Positions 16,661 to 23,188 of a DNA stretch of 36,527 bases are shown here, piece by piece. Source of the stretch: JOPF133 sp052144935. GTDB taxonomy: Bacteria; Acidobacteriota; Terriglobia; Bryobacterales; Bryobacteraceae. Positions within the stretch are counted from its first letter, which is position 1; each line of letters starts with the position of its first letter. The DNA lies in contig JBKQPR010000288.1 in assembly GCA_052144935.1 (NCBI GenBank), forward strand, positions 1 to 36,527, given 5' to 3'. The notes beneath the pieces are model-generated. The model saw only the letters and a list, made by a program, of their open reading frames with translations. It ran no database searches and was not told the origin of the DNA. A program made the translations under genes and the position numbers.

Positions 16661-17329
16661 ATGCGTCACTTCACAATCGAATTGGAAGAGCTGAACCAGA
16701 AGCTATTGGAGATGGGCGGGCTGGTGGAATCCGCCATCCACCGCAGCGTGCGGGCCCTGGTGGATCAGAACCGGGACCTGGCCGAGCAGGTGATTCGCGA
16801 CGAGCCCCGCATCAACCGCATGGAGATGGAGATCGACGGCATGGCCACCCGCCTGCTTGCCCTGCGCCAGCCGGTGGCCCGCGATCTGCGATTCCTCACC
16901 TCCGCGCTCAAAATCAACAACGACCTGGAGCGCATCGGCGACCTGGCCCAGCACGTGGCCGAGAGGGCGCTTTCCTTGATGCATCATCCGCTGGTCAAAC
17001 CGATGACGGACATCCCCAAGATGGCGTCGCTGGTGCAGTCGATGCTGCTCAAGTGCCTGGACGCGTTTGTAAACTCGGATGAACACCTGGCTCGCTCGGT
17101 GCTGCTGGCCGACGACGAAGTGGACCGGCTGCGCGACGCGGTGTACGCCGAGCTGCTGGCCACCATGCAGAGAGACCCCGGAGTAGTGCCCGCCGCGGTG
17201 GATTTGATTTTCGTGGCGCGCAACCTGGAGCGCATCGGCGACCACGCCACCAATATCGCCGAAGACGTGGTCTTCCTGGTCAAGGGAATCGACGTGCGGC
17301 ATCACGCCGAGCAGGCCGAGAAGGTGTGA
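16661..17329 (+). CDS. phoU: Phosphate-signalling regulator PhoU
   Basis: A 222-residue all-helical regulator made of two PhoU three-helix units. The metal-binding signatures are NDLERIGDLAQHVAERAL in the first half and RNLERIGDHATNIAEDVVFLV in the second. PhoU links the occupancy of PstSCAB to PhoR and keeps the phosphate regulon off when phosphate is plentiful. AAAGGAG lies 9 nt before the ATG. It is 64 bp after pstB in the same direction and is very likely the last gene of the operon. Confidence 0.96.
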   Translation: MRHFTIELEELNQKLLEMGGLVESAIHRSVRALVDQNRDLAEQVIRDEPRINRMEMEIDGMATRLLALRQPVARDLRFLTSALKINNDLERIGDLAQHVAERALSLMHHPLVKPMTDIPKMASLVQSMLLKCLDAFVNSDEHLARSVLLADDEVDRLRDAVYAELLATMQRDPGVVPAAVDLIFVARNLERIGDHATNIAEDVVFLVKGIDVRHHAEQAEKV

Positions 17330-17436
17330 GGGGCATGGCTTGCAGCAGCGTCAAGTTGCGCCAGGCCGGGTGACACGCATCGGCGGCGATCCCATCCGAG
17401 GTGAGGAAGGTCTACAATTACCGGCAGGAGAGGATT

Positions 17437-17964
17437 ATGAACCGAACGGCTTCGCTTTGTGTGACGACCCTTGCCGCAGCCGTGCTTCATGCGCAGGGAC
17501 ATCCGCGGCTAGATGAGCTAAAACGCTTCCCTCCGGATATCGGTCCAGCCACAGTCACCGTCACCGGCGTCGGCGGTAAGAGCGTTGACCTCACAGCGGC
17601 AGACCTATTCAACCTCCCTCAACACACCGTAAGAACCGCCGATCACGGAACTCCGGCCACCTTTGAGGGCGTCCTGCTGGCGGACGTGCTTGCCAAAGTC
17701 GACCTGCCGGCGGGCGAGAAGTTCCACAGCACAGCGGCGGGCTACTACCTGGTGGTGGAAGCCACGGACGGGTATCGGGCCGTATTCGCCTGGGCGGAAC
17801 TGGACTCGACTTTCATGGACAAAGCCGTGTACCTGGTGACCCACCGGGACGGCAAGCCGCTCCCGGCCAATGACGGTCCATTTCAATTGGTGGCGCCGGG
17901 TGAGAAGCGCAACGCCCGGTGGGTGCGGCAAGTGACGGCGCTGACGATTCGGCAAGCGAGTTAA
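17437..17964 (+). CDS. Exported stand-alone molybdopterin-binding-fold protein lacking the cofactor cysteine
   Basis: A 175-residue protein with a Sec signal (MNRTASLCVTTLAAAVLHAQ) and one domain of the sulfite-oxidase-type molybdopterin-binding fold. It is recognised by VTVTGVGGKSVDLTAADLFN, FEGVLLADVLAKV, YYLVVEATDGYRAVFAWAEL and FQLVAPGEKRNARWVRQVTAL. Catalytic members have a cysteine before the FEG segment that binds molybdenum. Here that stretch is TADHGTPATFEG and the mature protein has no cysteine, so it probably does not act as a sulfite oxidase. AGGAG lies 8 nt before the ATG at 17437; an in-frame GTG at 17401 would extend it with a non-signal sequence. TACAAT at 17413-17418 could be its -10 box. 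No heme partner gene is adjacent. Confidence 0.78.
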   Translation: MNRTASLCVTTLAAAVLHAQGHPRLDELKRFPPDIGPATVTVTGVGGKSVDLTAADLFNLPQHTVRTADHGTPATFEGVLLADVLAKVDLPAGEKFHSTAAGYYLVVEATDGYRAVFAWAELDSTFMDKAVYLVTHRDGKPLPANDGPFQLVAPGEKRNARWVRQVTALTIRQAS

Positions 17965-17975
17965 CCCGCCCCGGC

Positions 17976-17991
17976 TGTTTCACGTGAAACA
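17976..17991. other. parS: parS centromere site (ParB-binding palindrome)
   Basis: The 16 bases TGTTTCACGTGAAACA form a perfect palindrome and fit the widely conserved chromosomal parS consensus TGTTNCACGTGAAACA. ParB loads here as a CTP-dependent clamp, and the site organises origin segregation together with SMC. It is the only exact copy in this window; other CACGTG hexamers (such as 5575 and 22729) lack the flanks. It overlaps the last three codons and the stop of the small coiled-coil gene at 17980. Chromosomal parS sites usually lie near the replication origin, so this window is probably origin-proximal. Confidence 0.88.
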
Positions 17992-18252
17992 CTTTGCCCC
18001 TCCGCCGGCGCGTCCCGCGTGTTGGCGGTCCTCTCCGTCCTTCGGCCGCCGCGCCATGCCATCGACAAAGCCGATCAAGCCGTTCAGCTTGTTCTCGAAT
18101 TCGGCCATGGCCTCTCTATGCCTGGTCATCCAGCGCTCGTTCTGCTCCAGCCACTCACTGTGGCCCTTAAACACTTCCGCCTGGCGCGCCTGAATGCCCG
18201 CCATTACCACGACCGTCTCCTGTAGCTCCTTGATCGCACCCTGCATGTCCAT
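17980..18252 (-). CDS. Small coiled-coil protein, tandem paralogue A
   Basis: A 90-residue, highly charged, mostly helical protein without a signal peptide. It begins MDMQGAIKELQETVVVMAGI and continues with QARQAEVFKGHSEWLEQNER and a second helix MAEFENKLNGLIGFVDGMAR. The gene at 18339-18611 is a close copy. This copy lacks about 16 residues of the charged H-x-x-x-M repeat in the middle. It continues past the point where the other ends (after EDR), adding QHAGRAGGGAKCFT; the last residues come from the parS palindrome. No ribosome-binding site is obvious. The function is unknown. A coiled-coil multimer is likely. Confidence 0.68.
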   Translation of the reverse strand: MDMQGAIKELQETVVVMAGIQARQAEVFKGHSEWLEQNERWMTRHREAMAEFENKLNGLIGFVDGMARRPKDGEDRQHAGRAGGGAKCFT

Positions 18253-18338
18253 ACCGAAGCTCTCTTAGCCAACCTTCAGGTGCGCACCGGCGTCCGCCCG
18301 GTTTCCCAGCGGGGCCTGCGTTTTACGGGCCCCGCGTG

Positions 18339-18611
18339 CTACCGGTCCTCGTCGTCCTTCGGCCGCCGCGCCATGTCATCGACAAAGCCGATCAAGCCGT
18401 TCAGCTTGTCTTCCATCTCGGCCATCATCTGGTCGTGTCTGGCCATCATTTGCTCGTGCCTGGCGACGGCCTGTCTATGCCTGGTCATCCAGCGCTCGTT
18501 CTCCTCCAGCCACTCCGCGTGGCCCTTGAGCACTTCCGCCTGGCGCGCCTGAATGCCCGCCATGACGACAACCGTCTCCTGTAGCTCCTTGATGGCAGCC
18601 TGCATGTCCAT
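18339..18611 (-). CDS. Small coiled-coil protein, tandem paralogue B
   Basis: A 90-residue helical protein nearly identical to its downstream neighbour over the first 47 residues (MDMQAAIKELQETVVVMAGI, then QARQAEVLKGHAEWLEENER) and again over LNGLIGFVDDMARRPKD. In the middle it has an expanded repeat, RHRQAVARHEQMMARHDQ followed by MMAEMEDK, in 7-residue steps, as coiled coils grow by slippage. The sequence before the ATG, including CCTGAAGGTTGGCTAAGAG on the minus strand, is also shared with paralogue A. The duplication therefore covered gene and promoter. The function is unknown. Confidence 0.68.
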   Translation of the reverse strand: MDMQAAIKELQETVVVMAGIQARQAEVLKGHAEWLEENERWMTRHRQAVARHEQMMARHDQMMAEMEDKLNGLIGFVDDMARRPKDDEDR

Positions 18612-18660
18612 ACCGAATAGCTTCTCTTAGCCAACCTTCAGGCGCCGGCCGTCTTCGCTG

Positions 18661-19155
18661 CTACTGAGCGGCGGCTTCCGGCGCTGCCGGCGCCGGCGCG
18701 GGTGCCGTCTTCTTGGCCGCTTTCTTAACCGGCGCTGCCTTTTTGGCTGCGGCCTTCTTAGCGGGTGTGGTCTTCTTGGCGGCTGGCGGCGGGGCCTTGG
18801 TTGCCTCGGCCCGTTTCAGCGCCCAGCGCCGTTTGGTGGCTTCGGAGATGGCCTTCCGGCCGGCGGCAGAGAGCCTCCGCTTGGGCTTGGGGGATTCTTG
18901 CTTAGCAGCGGATTCGGCCGGCTTTCTGGACTCAGCCCACCTCTTTCGCTGTGCCTCGGCAATCCGGGCGCGGCCGGCCGCATTGATCTTTCGCCGTTTG
19001 CGCCGCGGAGTTTCCGGCGCGGCGCCGGTTTCCGTGCCGCCGCCGGATAGCACCGTCCGGAGTTCGGCAATCCTGGTGTCGATGTGCCGCTTCTGTTCCT
19101 CGAATCCGAGAATGGCGGCGGTGACGATATCGTTTGTAAGTTTCTGTGTGGGCAT
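18661..19155 (-). CDS. Basic histone-H1-like protein with two repeated DNA-binding-type motifs
   Basis: A 164-residue, strongly basic protein. The N-terminal part (1-38, MPTQKLTNDIVTAAILGFEE onward) is a helical segment. Two copies of a helical motif follow: KINAAGRARIAEAQRKRWAE (about 56-75) and RLSAAGRKAISEATKRRWAL (about 94-113). The rest is a Lys/Ala/Pro-rich tail (AAKKAAPVKKAAKKTAPAP) like eukaryotic histone H1 or bacterial H1-like proteins. The repeated motif resembles short DNA-binding motifs of the NUMOD3 type (A-G-R-x-x-I-x-E-A-x-x-x-R-W). A nucleoid-associated role is likely. It lies about 0.7 kb from the parS site, though no functional tie is shown. Neighbouring genes do not overlap it. 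Confidence 0.75.
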   Translation of the reverse strand: MPTQKLTNDIVTAAILGFEEQKRHIDTRIAELRTVLSGGGTETGAAPETPRRKRRKINAAGRARIAEAQRKRWAESRKPAESAAKQESPKPKRRLSAAGRKAISEATKRRWALKRAEATKAPPPAAKKTTPAKKAAAKKAAPVKKAAKKTAPAPAPAAPEAAAQ

Positions 19156-19232
19156 GTCAGTCTTCCCTTTCTACGGTAGCTCATTGTAACCGATAACGGC
19201 TTGGCAGTCCTAAGAGCCTTGACGGTGGTTGG

Positions 19233-21296
19233 TTAGTTGCTATCGGGCGCCTGGGCGGCGCTGTTGCCGTTTAGGAAGCGGTCGAACCAGTAGCACTGCC
19301 AGTTCAGGCTCTCTACCAGGTGCTTGGGTTCTCCGGTGCGCGTCAGATTGTGATTCTCGCGGGGGAAGATCACCAGCTCGGCATTCACTCCGTAATGGCG
19401 CAGCGCGCGGAACCACTGTTCGCCCTGTTCCAGCGGCACGCGGTAATCGTTATCGGAGTGCAGAATCAACGTCGGCGTCTTGACGTTCTTGGCGTACTTC
19501 AGGGGAGAGGCGTCCCAGTATTGATCGAAGTAGTCGAACAGGAAGCCCTTGAAGTCGTCTTCGTGGCCGTAGGCGCCATCGCGCGTGCCATCGTCGCTGA
19601 TGAAGTTGGAGACGCTGCGCAGGGTCACCGCGGCGGCGAAACGCGTGGTGTGCCCCAGAATCCAATTGGTGAGATAGCCGCCGTAACTGCCGCCGGTGAC
19701 TCCCAGGCGCGCGGTATCGATCCAGGGATTCTGCTTGAGCGCGGCGTCCACGCCGGCCATCGCGTCCTGATAATCCATACCGCCCCAGTTGTTCACGATG
19801 CCGCGTTCGAACTTCTGTCCGTAGCCCGTGGACCCGCGCGGGTTGCAAAAGAAGACCGCCCATCCCTTGGCCGCATAGACCTGGAACTCGTGGTACCAGT
19901 CCACTCCATACTGGCCCGCCGGCCCGCCGTGGATGCTGAGAATCATGGGGTACTTCTTGCCCGCCTCCCAACCGATCGGCTTCACCAGGAACCCGTCGAT
20001 ATCCCAGCCATCCGTGCTCTTGTAGCGCAGCCTTTCCACTTTGGCGGGTTCGATGCTCTCCCACAGGGCCCGATTCAGGTGCGTCAGGCGGCGCTCGCCG
20101 CTGCCGTCGAGGGCCGCGGCATACAGGTCGTCCAAATGCTCGAAATCGTTCGCCAGGTAGGTCATCACGCCATGCTTCTCATCCAAGTCGAATCCGCGGA
20201 CGGCGCGCTCGCCGGTGGTCACCTGCGAAAGACGGCGCGCCTTCAGATCGATGCGGAAGACGTGCGTCTGCCCCTTCACACCGGTCTCGAAGCGCAGCTC
20301 GTTCGGTCCGGGGCCCCACACAAGGTTCGCCGGAATCAGGTCCAGCTCGTCCACCGCCAAAGTCGATTTCGCTCCGCCCGTGGACGGCGCCAGATACAGC
20401 TTGGGAAATTGGCGCCGCTCGGTTTGTCCGGCGAAGACGATCTGCCTGCCGTCGGGAGACCATCGCGGCATGGTGTCTTCAAACTCATGGTCGGAGATCT
20501 TAGTCGGCGGCCCGCCGTCGGCGGCAACCACCCAGACGTCTTTGTTGTGTCCTTCGTCGTACTCTTTGCCGGTGCGGTCGGAAACGAACGCGATGCGCGA
20601 AGAATCGGGCGACCATTGCGGGTCGGTATCGTTCCAATCGTCTCCGCCGGTGATCTGGCGACCATAGCCGGTGGCCGCATCGAGCACCCACAGGTGGCTG
20701 CGCTTATCGTCATACCACCCGGTGTCGTTGAACTTGTAGGAGATGTGCGCATAGTGGCGGACGTCGCTCTTGCGGGTGCCGGGAGTCACGTTGTCGCTGG
20801 GTCCGCTCCGGCTCATCGCCACGAGGCGCTTCCCGTCGGGCGACCACTGAAACGCGCCCGCGCCATTTTTCAAGTGCGTCAGCGCCACGGCCTCCCCGCC
20901 ATCCAGCCGCAACAGGAAGATCTGGGGGCGCGGCGCTTCGGCTCCCGCAGCCGGGTCCGCCGCCGGAGCGCTCCGCGTGGAAAGAAAGGCCAGCCGCGCG
21001 CCATCGGGGCTCCAGCGCGGCGAAGTGGAATTCACGCCTTCCGCCGTCAGGCGCCGCGGCGCCGATTTCCCGTCGATGGCGACAACCCAAATGGCATTTT
21101 CGCGCCGGTTCTTTTTCTGGTCGATGGTTGTGACCACATAGGCCACCTGTTGGCCGCTGGGCGAGATATGCGCATCGCCGATGGATTCAAACGCAAAATA
21201 GTCCTCGGGCGTAATCCCGCGCCGCGCGGCAAGCCCCGGTGTGGCGAGTGCCGGAAGAAGTATGCCGGAAAGCAGACAGCGATATAAGGTCCGCAT
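19233..21296 (-). CDS. Secreted S9-family (prolyl-oligopeptidase-type) peptidase
   Basis: A 687-residue serine peptidase with a Sec signal (MRTLYRCLLSGILLPALATP). Residues about 30-410 form a beta-propeller with repeated PRWSPDG, FQWSPDGKRL, PQWSPDSSRI and MPRWSPDGRQ blades (PD40 type). The C-terminal alpha/beta-hydrolase domain has the oxyanion region ILSIHGGPAG, nucleophile S537 in GGSYGG, acid D617 in HSDNDYRVP and base H649 in PRENHN. This is the acylaminoacyl-peptidase/DPP-like branch, which cuts short peptides. An in-frame GTG lies 6 bp upstream of the ATG, but GAGG is well placed (5 nt) only for the ATG. It is monocistronic, and its upstream region holds a dispersed repeat. Confidence 0.93.
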   Translation of the reverse strand: MRTLYRCLLSGILLPALATPGLAARRGITPEDYFAFESIGDAHISPSGQQVAYVVTTIDQKKNRRENAIWVVAIDGKSAPRRLTAEGVNSTSPRWSPDGARLAFLSTRSAPAADPAAGAEAPRPQIFLLRLDGGEAVALTHLKNGAGAFQWSPDGKRLVAMSRSGPSDNVTPGTRKSDVRHYAHISYKFNDTGWYDDKRSHLWVLDAATGYGRQITGGDDWNDTDPQWSPDSSRIAFVSDRTGKEYDEGHNKDVWVVAADGGPPTKISDHEFEDTMPRWSPDGRQIVFAGQTERRQFPKLYLAPSTGGAKSTLAVDELDLIPANLVWGPGPNELRFETGVKGQTHVFRIDLKARRLSQVTTGERAVRGFDLDEKHGVMTYLANDFEHLDDLYAAALDGSGERRLTHLNRALWESIEPAKVERLRYKSTDGWDIDGFLVKPIGWEAGKKYPMILSIHGGPAGQYGVDWYHEFQVYAAKGWAVFFCNPRGSTGYGQKFERGIVNNWGGMDYQDAMAGVDAALKQNPWIDTARLGVTGGSYGGYLTNWILGHTTRFAAAVTLRSVSNFISDDGTRDGAYGHEDDFKGFLFDYFDQYWDASPLKYAKNVKTPTLILHSDNDYRVPLEQGEQWFRALRHYGVNAELVIFPRENHNLTRTGEPKHLVESLNWQCYWFDRFLNGNSAAQAPDSN

Positions 21297-21332
21297 GGTC
21301 ACCTCTGGTTCCAGTCAGTATACACTCAAACT

Positions 21333-21367
21333 CTTGACGCGGAGGCGCGGAGGAAGACACGGAGAAG
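21333..21367 (+). repeat. Dispersed repeat, copy 2 (CTTGACGCGGAGGC type)
   Basis: CTTGACGCGGAGGCGCGGAG and then GAAGACACGGAGAAG corresponds to the minus strand of 9430-9462. It lies in the divergent gap between the S9 peptidase and the mannonate-dehydratase-like gene, and it could affect either promoter. Confidence 0.55.
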
Positions 21368-21587
21368 ACTTGCGATTCTCCCGCGCCTTTGATTGATGGC
21401 GGGCGGCGAATTCGAATTGTACCCAGAGCTATCCAACGGACGCGCTTGGTTGTACACTGGCTCGGGGCGGGTAAATGCAAATCCCGGCAATCTGCCTGAC
21501 GCCCCAATGGCCGGGTGATGGTGGATCCCGCTACGGCACGTTCACCGGGCGGCGGCGCCGCACTCAAGATTTAATAGGGAGGATCTT

Positions 21588-23018
21588 ATGGAATTCCGGT
21601 TTTCGCGAAGAAGAATGATGCAAGGGGTCGGGGGCGCCGCCCTGGCGCAGTCCATCCCGGCGGCGGTCGCCGCACCCGCGCCGCGAACCTGGCCGATTGA
21701 AGAGGGCCCGGACACGCCCAAGATCTGCCTGTCGCCGGGGGACGGCGGCGGGCCGCTGCCCGCCGGCTTACAGCCTTCCGCTTCCACTGCGCCGGCCGGC
21801 GCAGCGCCTCCCGGAGCGGCCCAGGCGGGCCGGGGACGAGGCGGCTTCGGAGGCGGGTACGGCGGCTTCCTGCCTCCCAGGACCGAGGCGGCGCCGGAAC
21901 CGGCCGCGGAAGCTGCGCCGGGCGGACGAGGGGCCGGGGGTGGCTTCGGCCGCAATCTTCAGGCCAGCTACCAGCGCATCCGGCAGCTCGGCGTGACTCA
22001 CCTGCTGGGCGTAAATGTAGGCGCCTGGACCGAAGACAGCATCCGCAGCGCGATTCAAAGCGCCAAGGCGGCCGGCCTGGTAGCTTACAACGCCATGATC
22101 AACGTCCCGCCCAGCGTCCTCTATGGCAGAGAGAGCCGGGCCAAGGACATGGAGCCGTTTATCGCCTCCATCCAGGCCGCCGGGAAGGCGGGACTACCGG
22201 TGGTCGAGTACAACTTCTACGCGCACCGGGCCATCGAGGGCTATTACGAGACCGTCGGCAGGGCCAAGGCAGGCTACACGGGCTTCGATTACGAGATCGA
22301 ATTGCTCATCGATGAGACTGGCCGCGTGGTCCAGCCGATTTTCCGCGACGAAAACGGCCACATCGCATCCGAGACCCTGGCGGCCTTCCCGAACGCCCGG
22401 AAAGTGAAGTTCAAGGACCTGCCGGCGCTGGAAAATGAAGGCGCGCATAATCTGACGGAGATGTGGGCCAACGTCACCTACTTTCTGAAGGCCGCGATTC
22501 CGGCGGCCGAAAAGGCGGGCGTCCGCATGGCCCTCCATCCCAACGATCCCCCGGCGCCCATCAGCCGCGGATCCGAGCAGATCATGGGAACGGTGGCGGG
22601 CTGGAAGCATTTCATCGAAATCGTCAGCAGCCCCTCCAACGGCATCACCTTCGACTGCGGAGTGACCCGGGAGATGGGCGACGACCCGGTGCAGGTGGCC
22701 GATTACTTTGCCAGCCGCAAGCGCATCAACCACGTGCACTACCGCAACGTCCGGGTGGTCAAGCCCTATGAGAAATACCAGGAGGTGTTCATCGACGCGG
22801 GCATGGGCGACATGTTCGGGGTGATGAAGGCGCTGGTGCGCAACAAGTACAACGGGACGATCTACCCGGAGCATCCGCGCGCGCTGGACGCCGACCGGGA
22901 CCGGGTCGCGCCAGGCGGCCGCATCGGCGGCTACCCCGGCGGCGGGGGATACACCGGGATCACGTACAGCGTGGCGTACACCAGGGCTATGATGCAGGCG
23001 GCCCTGGAGTCGGTGTAA
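21588..23018 (+). CDS. Tat-signal mannonate-dehydratase-like protein with Gly-rich insert
   Basis: A 476-residue TIM-barrel protein of the UxuA (D-mannonate dehydratase) family, which converts mannonate to 2-keto-3-deoxygluconate. Family landmarks include AGVRMALHPNDPPAP, ITFDCGVTREMG, INHVHYRNVRVV and VFIDAGMGDMFGVMKAL. UxuA normally reads FHDEGDMDM near the last site, so the catalytic region is divergent. A twin-arginine signal, FSRRRMMQGVGG, and a cleavage-like AVAA start the protein, whereas classical UxuA is cytoplasmic. Residues about 60-125 are a low-complexity insert rich in Gly, Arg, Ala and Pro (GRGRGGFGGGYGG). GGGAGG lies 6 nt before the ATG. The glycosidase gene follows 170 bp downstream, so an exported sugar-acid pathway is possible. 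Confidence 0.8.
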   Translation: MEFRFSRRRMMQGVGGAALAQSIPAAVAAPAPRTWPIEEGPDTPKICLSPGDGGGPLPAGLQPSASTAPAGAAPPGAAQAGRGRGGFGGGYGGFLPPRTEAAPEPAAEAAPGGRGAGGGFGRNLQASYQRIRQLGVTHLLGVNVGAWTEDSIRSAIQSAKAAGLVAYNAMINVPPSVLYGRESRAKDMEPFIASIQAAGKAGLPVVEYNFYAHRAIEGYYETVGRAKAGYTGFDYEIELLIDETGRVVQPIFRDENGHIASETLAAFPNARKVKFKDLPALENEGAHNLTEMWANVTYFLKAAIPAAEKAGVRMALHPNDPPAPISRGSEQIMGTVAGWKHFIEIVSSPSNGITFDCGVTREMGDDPVQVADYFASRKRINHVHYRNVRVVKPYEKYQEVFIDAGMGDMFGVMKALVRNKYNGTIYPEHPRALDADRDRVAPGGRIGGYPGGGGYTGITYSVAYTRAMMQAALESV

Positions 23019-23188
23019 GGCAGCCAGGGGAGGGATGCGGCTCGCCGGCAATGTGAGGGGGGGGCACGCCAGCCGGTCTTTCCCACCCGCTAGGGAATTT
23101 GAGTAAATGGCCCAAAAATCGACGCGCCCGCCCGGCCGTAAAGGCGCCTGCGCCACGCCGGCCCGCCGTCGCAGAAGGAGAACGTTGC

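Noticed and set aside
18661..18800. Lys/Ala/Pro-rich repeats as CRISPR-like or satellite DNA
   Set aside because: The repeats are short, irregular and in frame with the basic protein tail; there are no spacer-like units.
19320..21287. 655-residue + strand open frame
   Set aside because: Antisense to the S9 peptidase, which shows propeller repeats and an intact catalytic triad.
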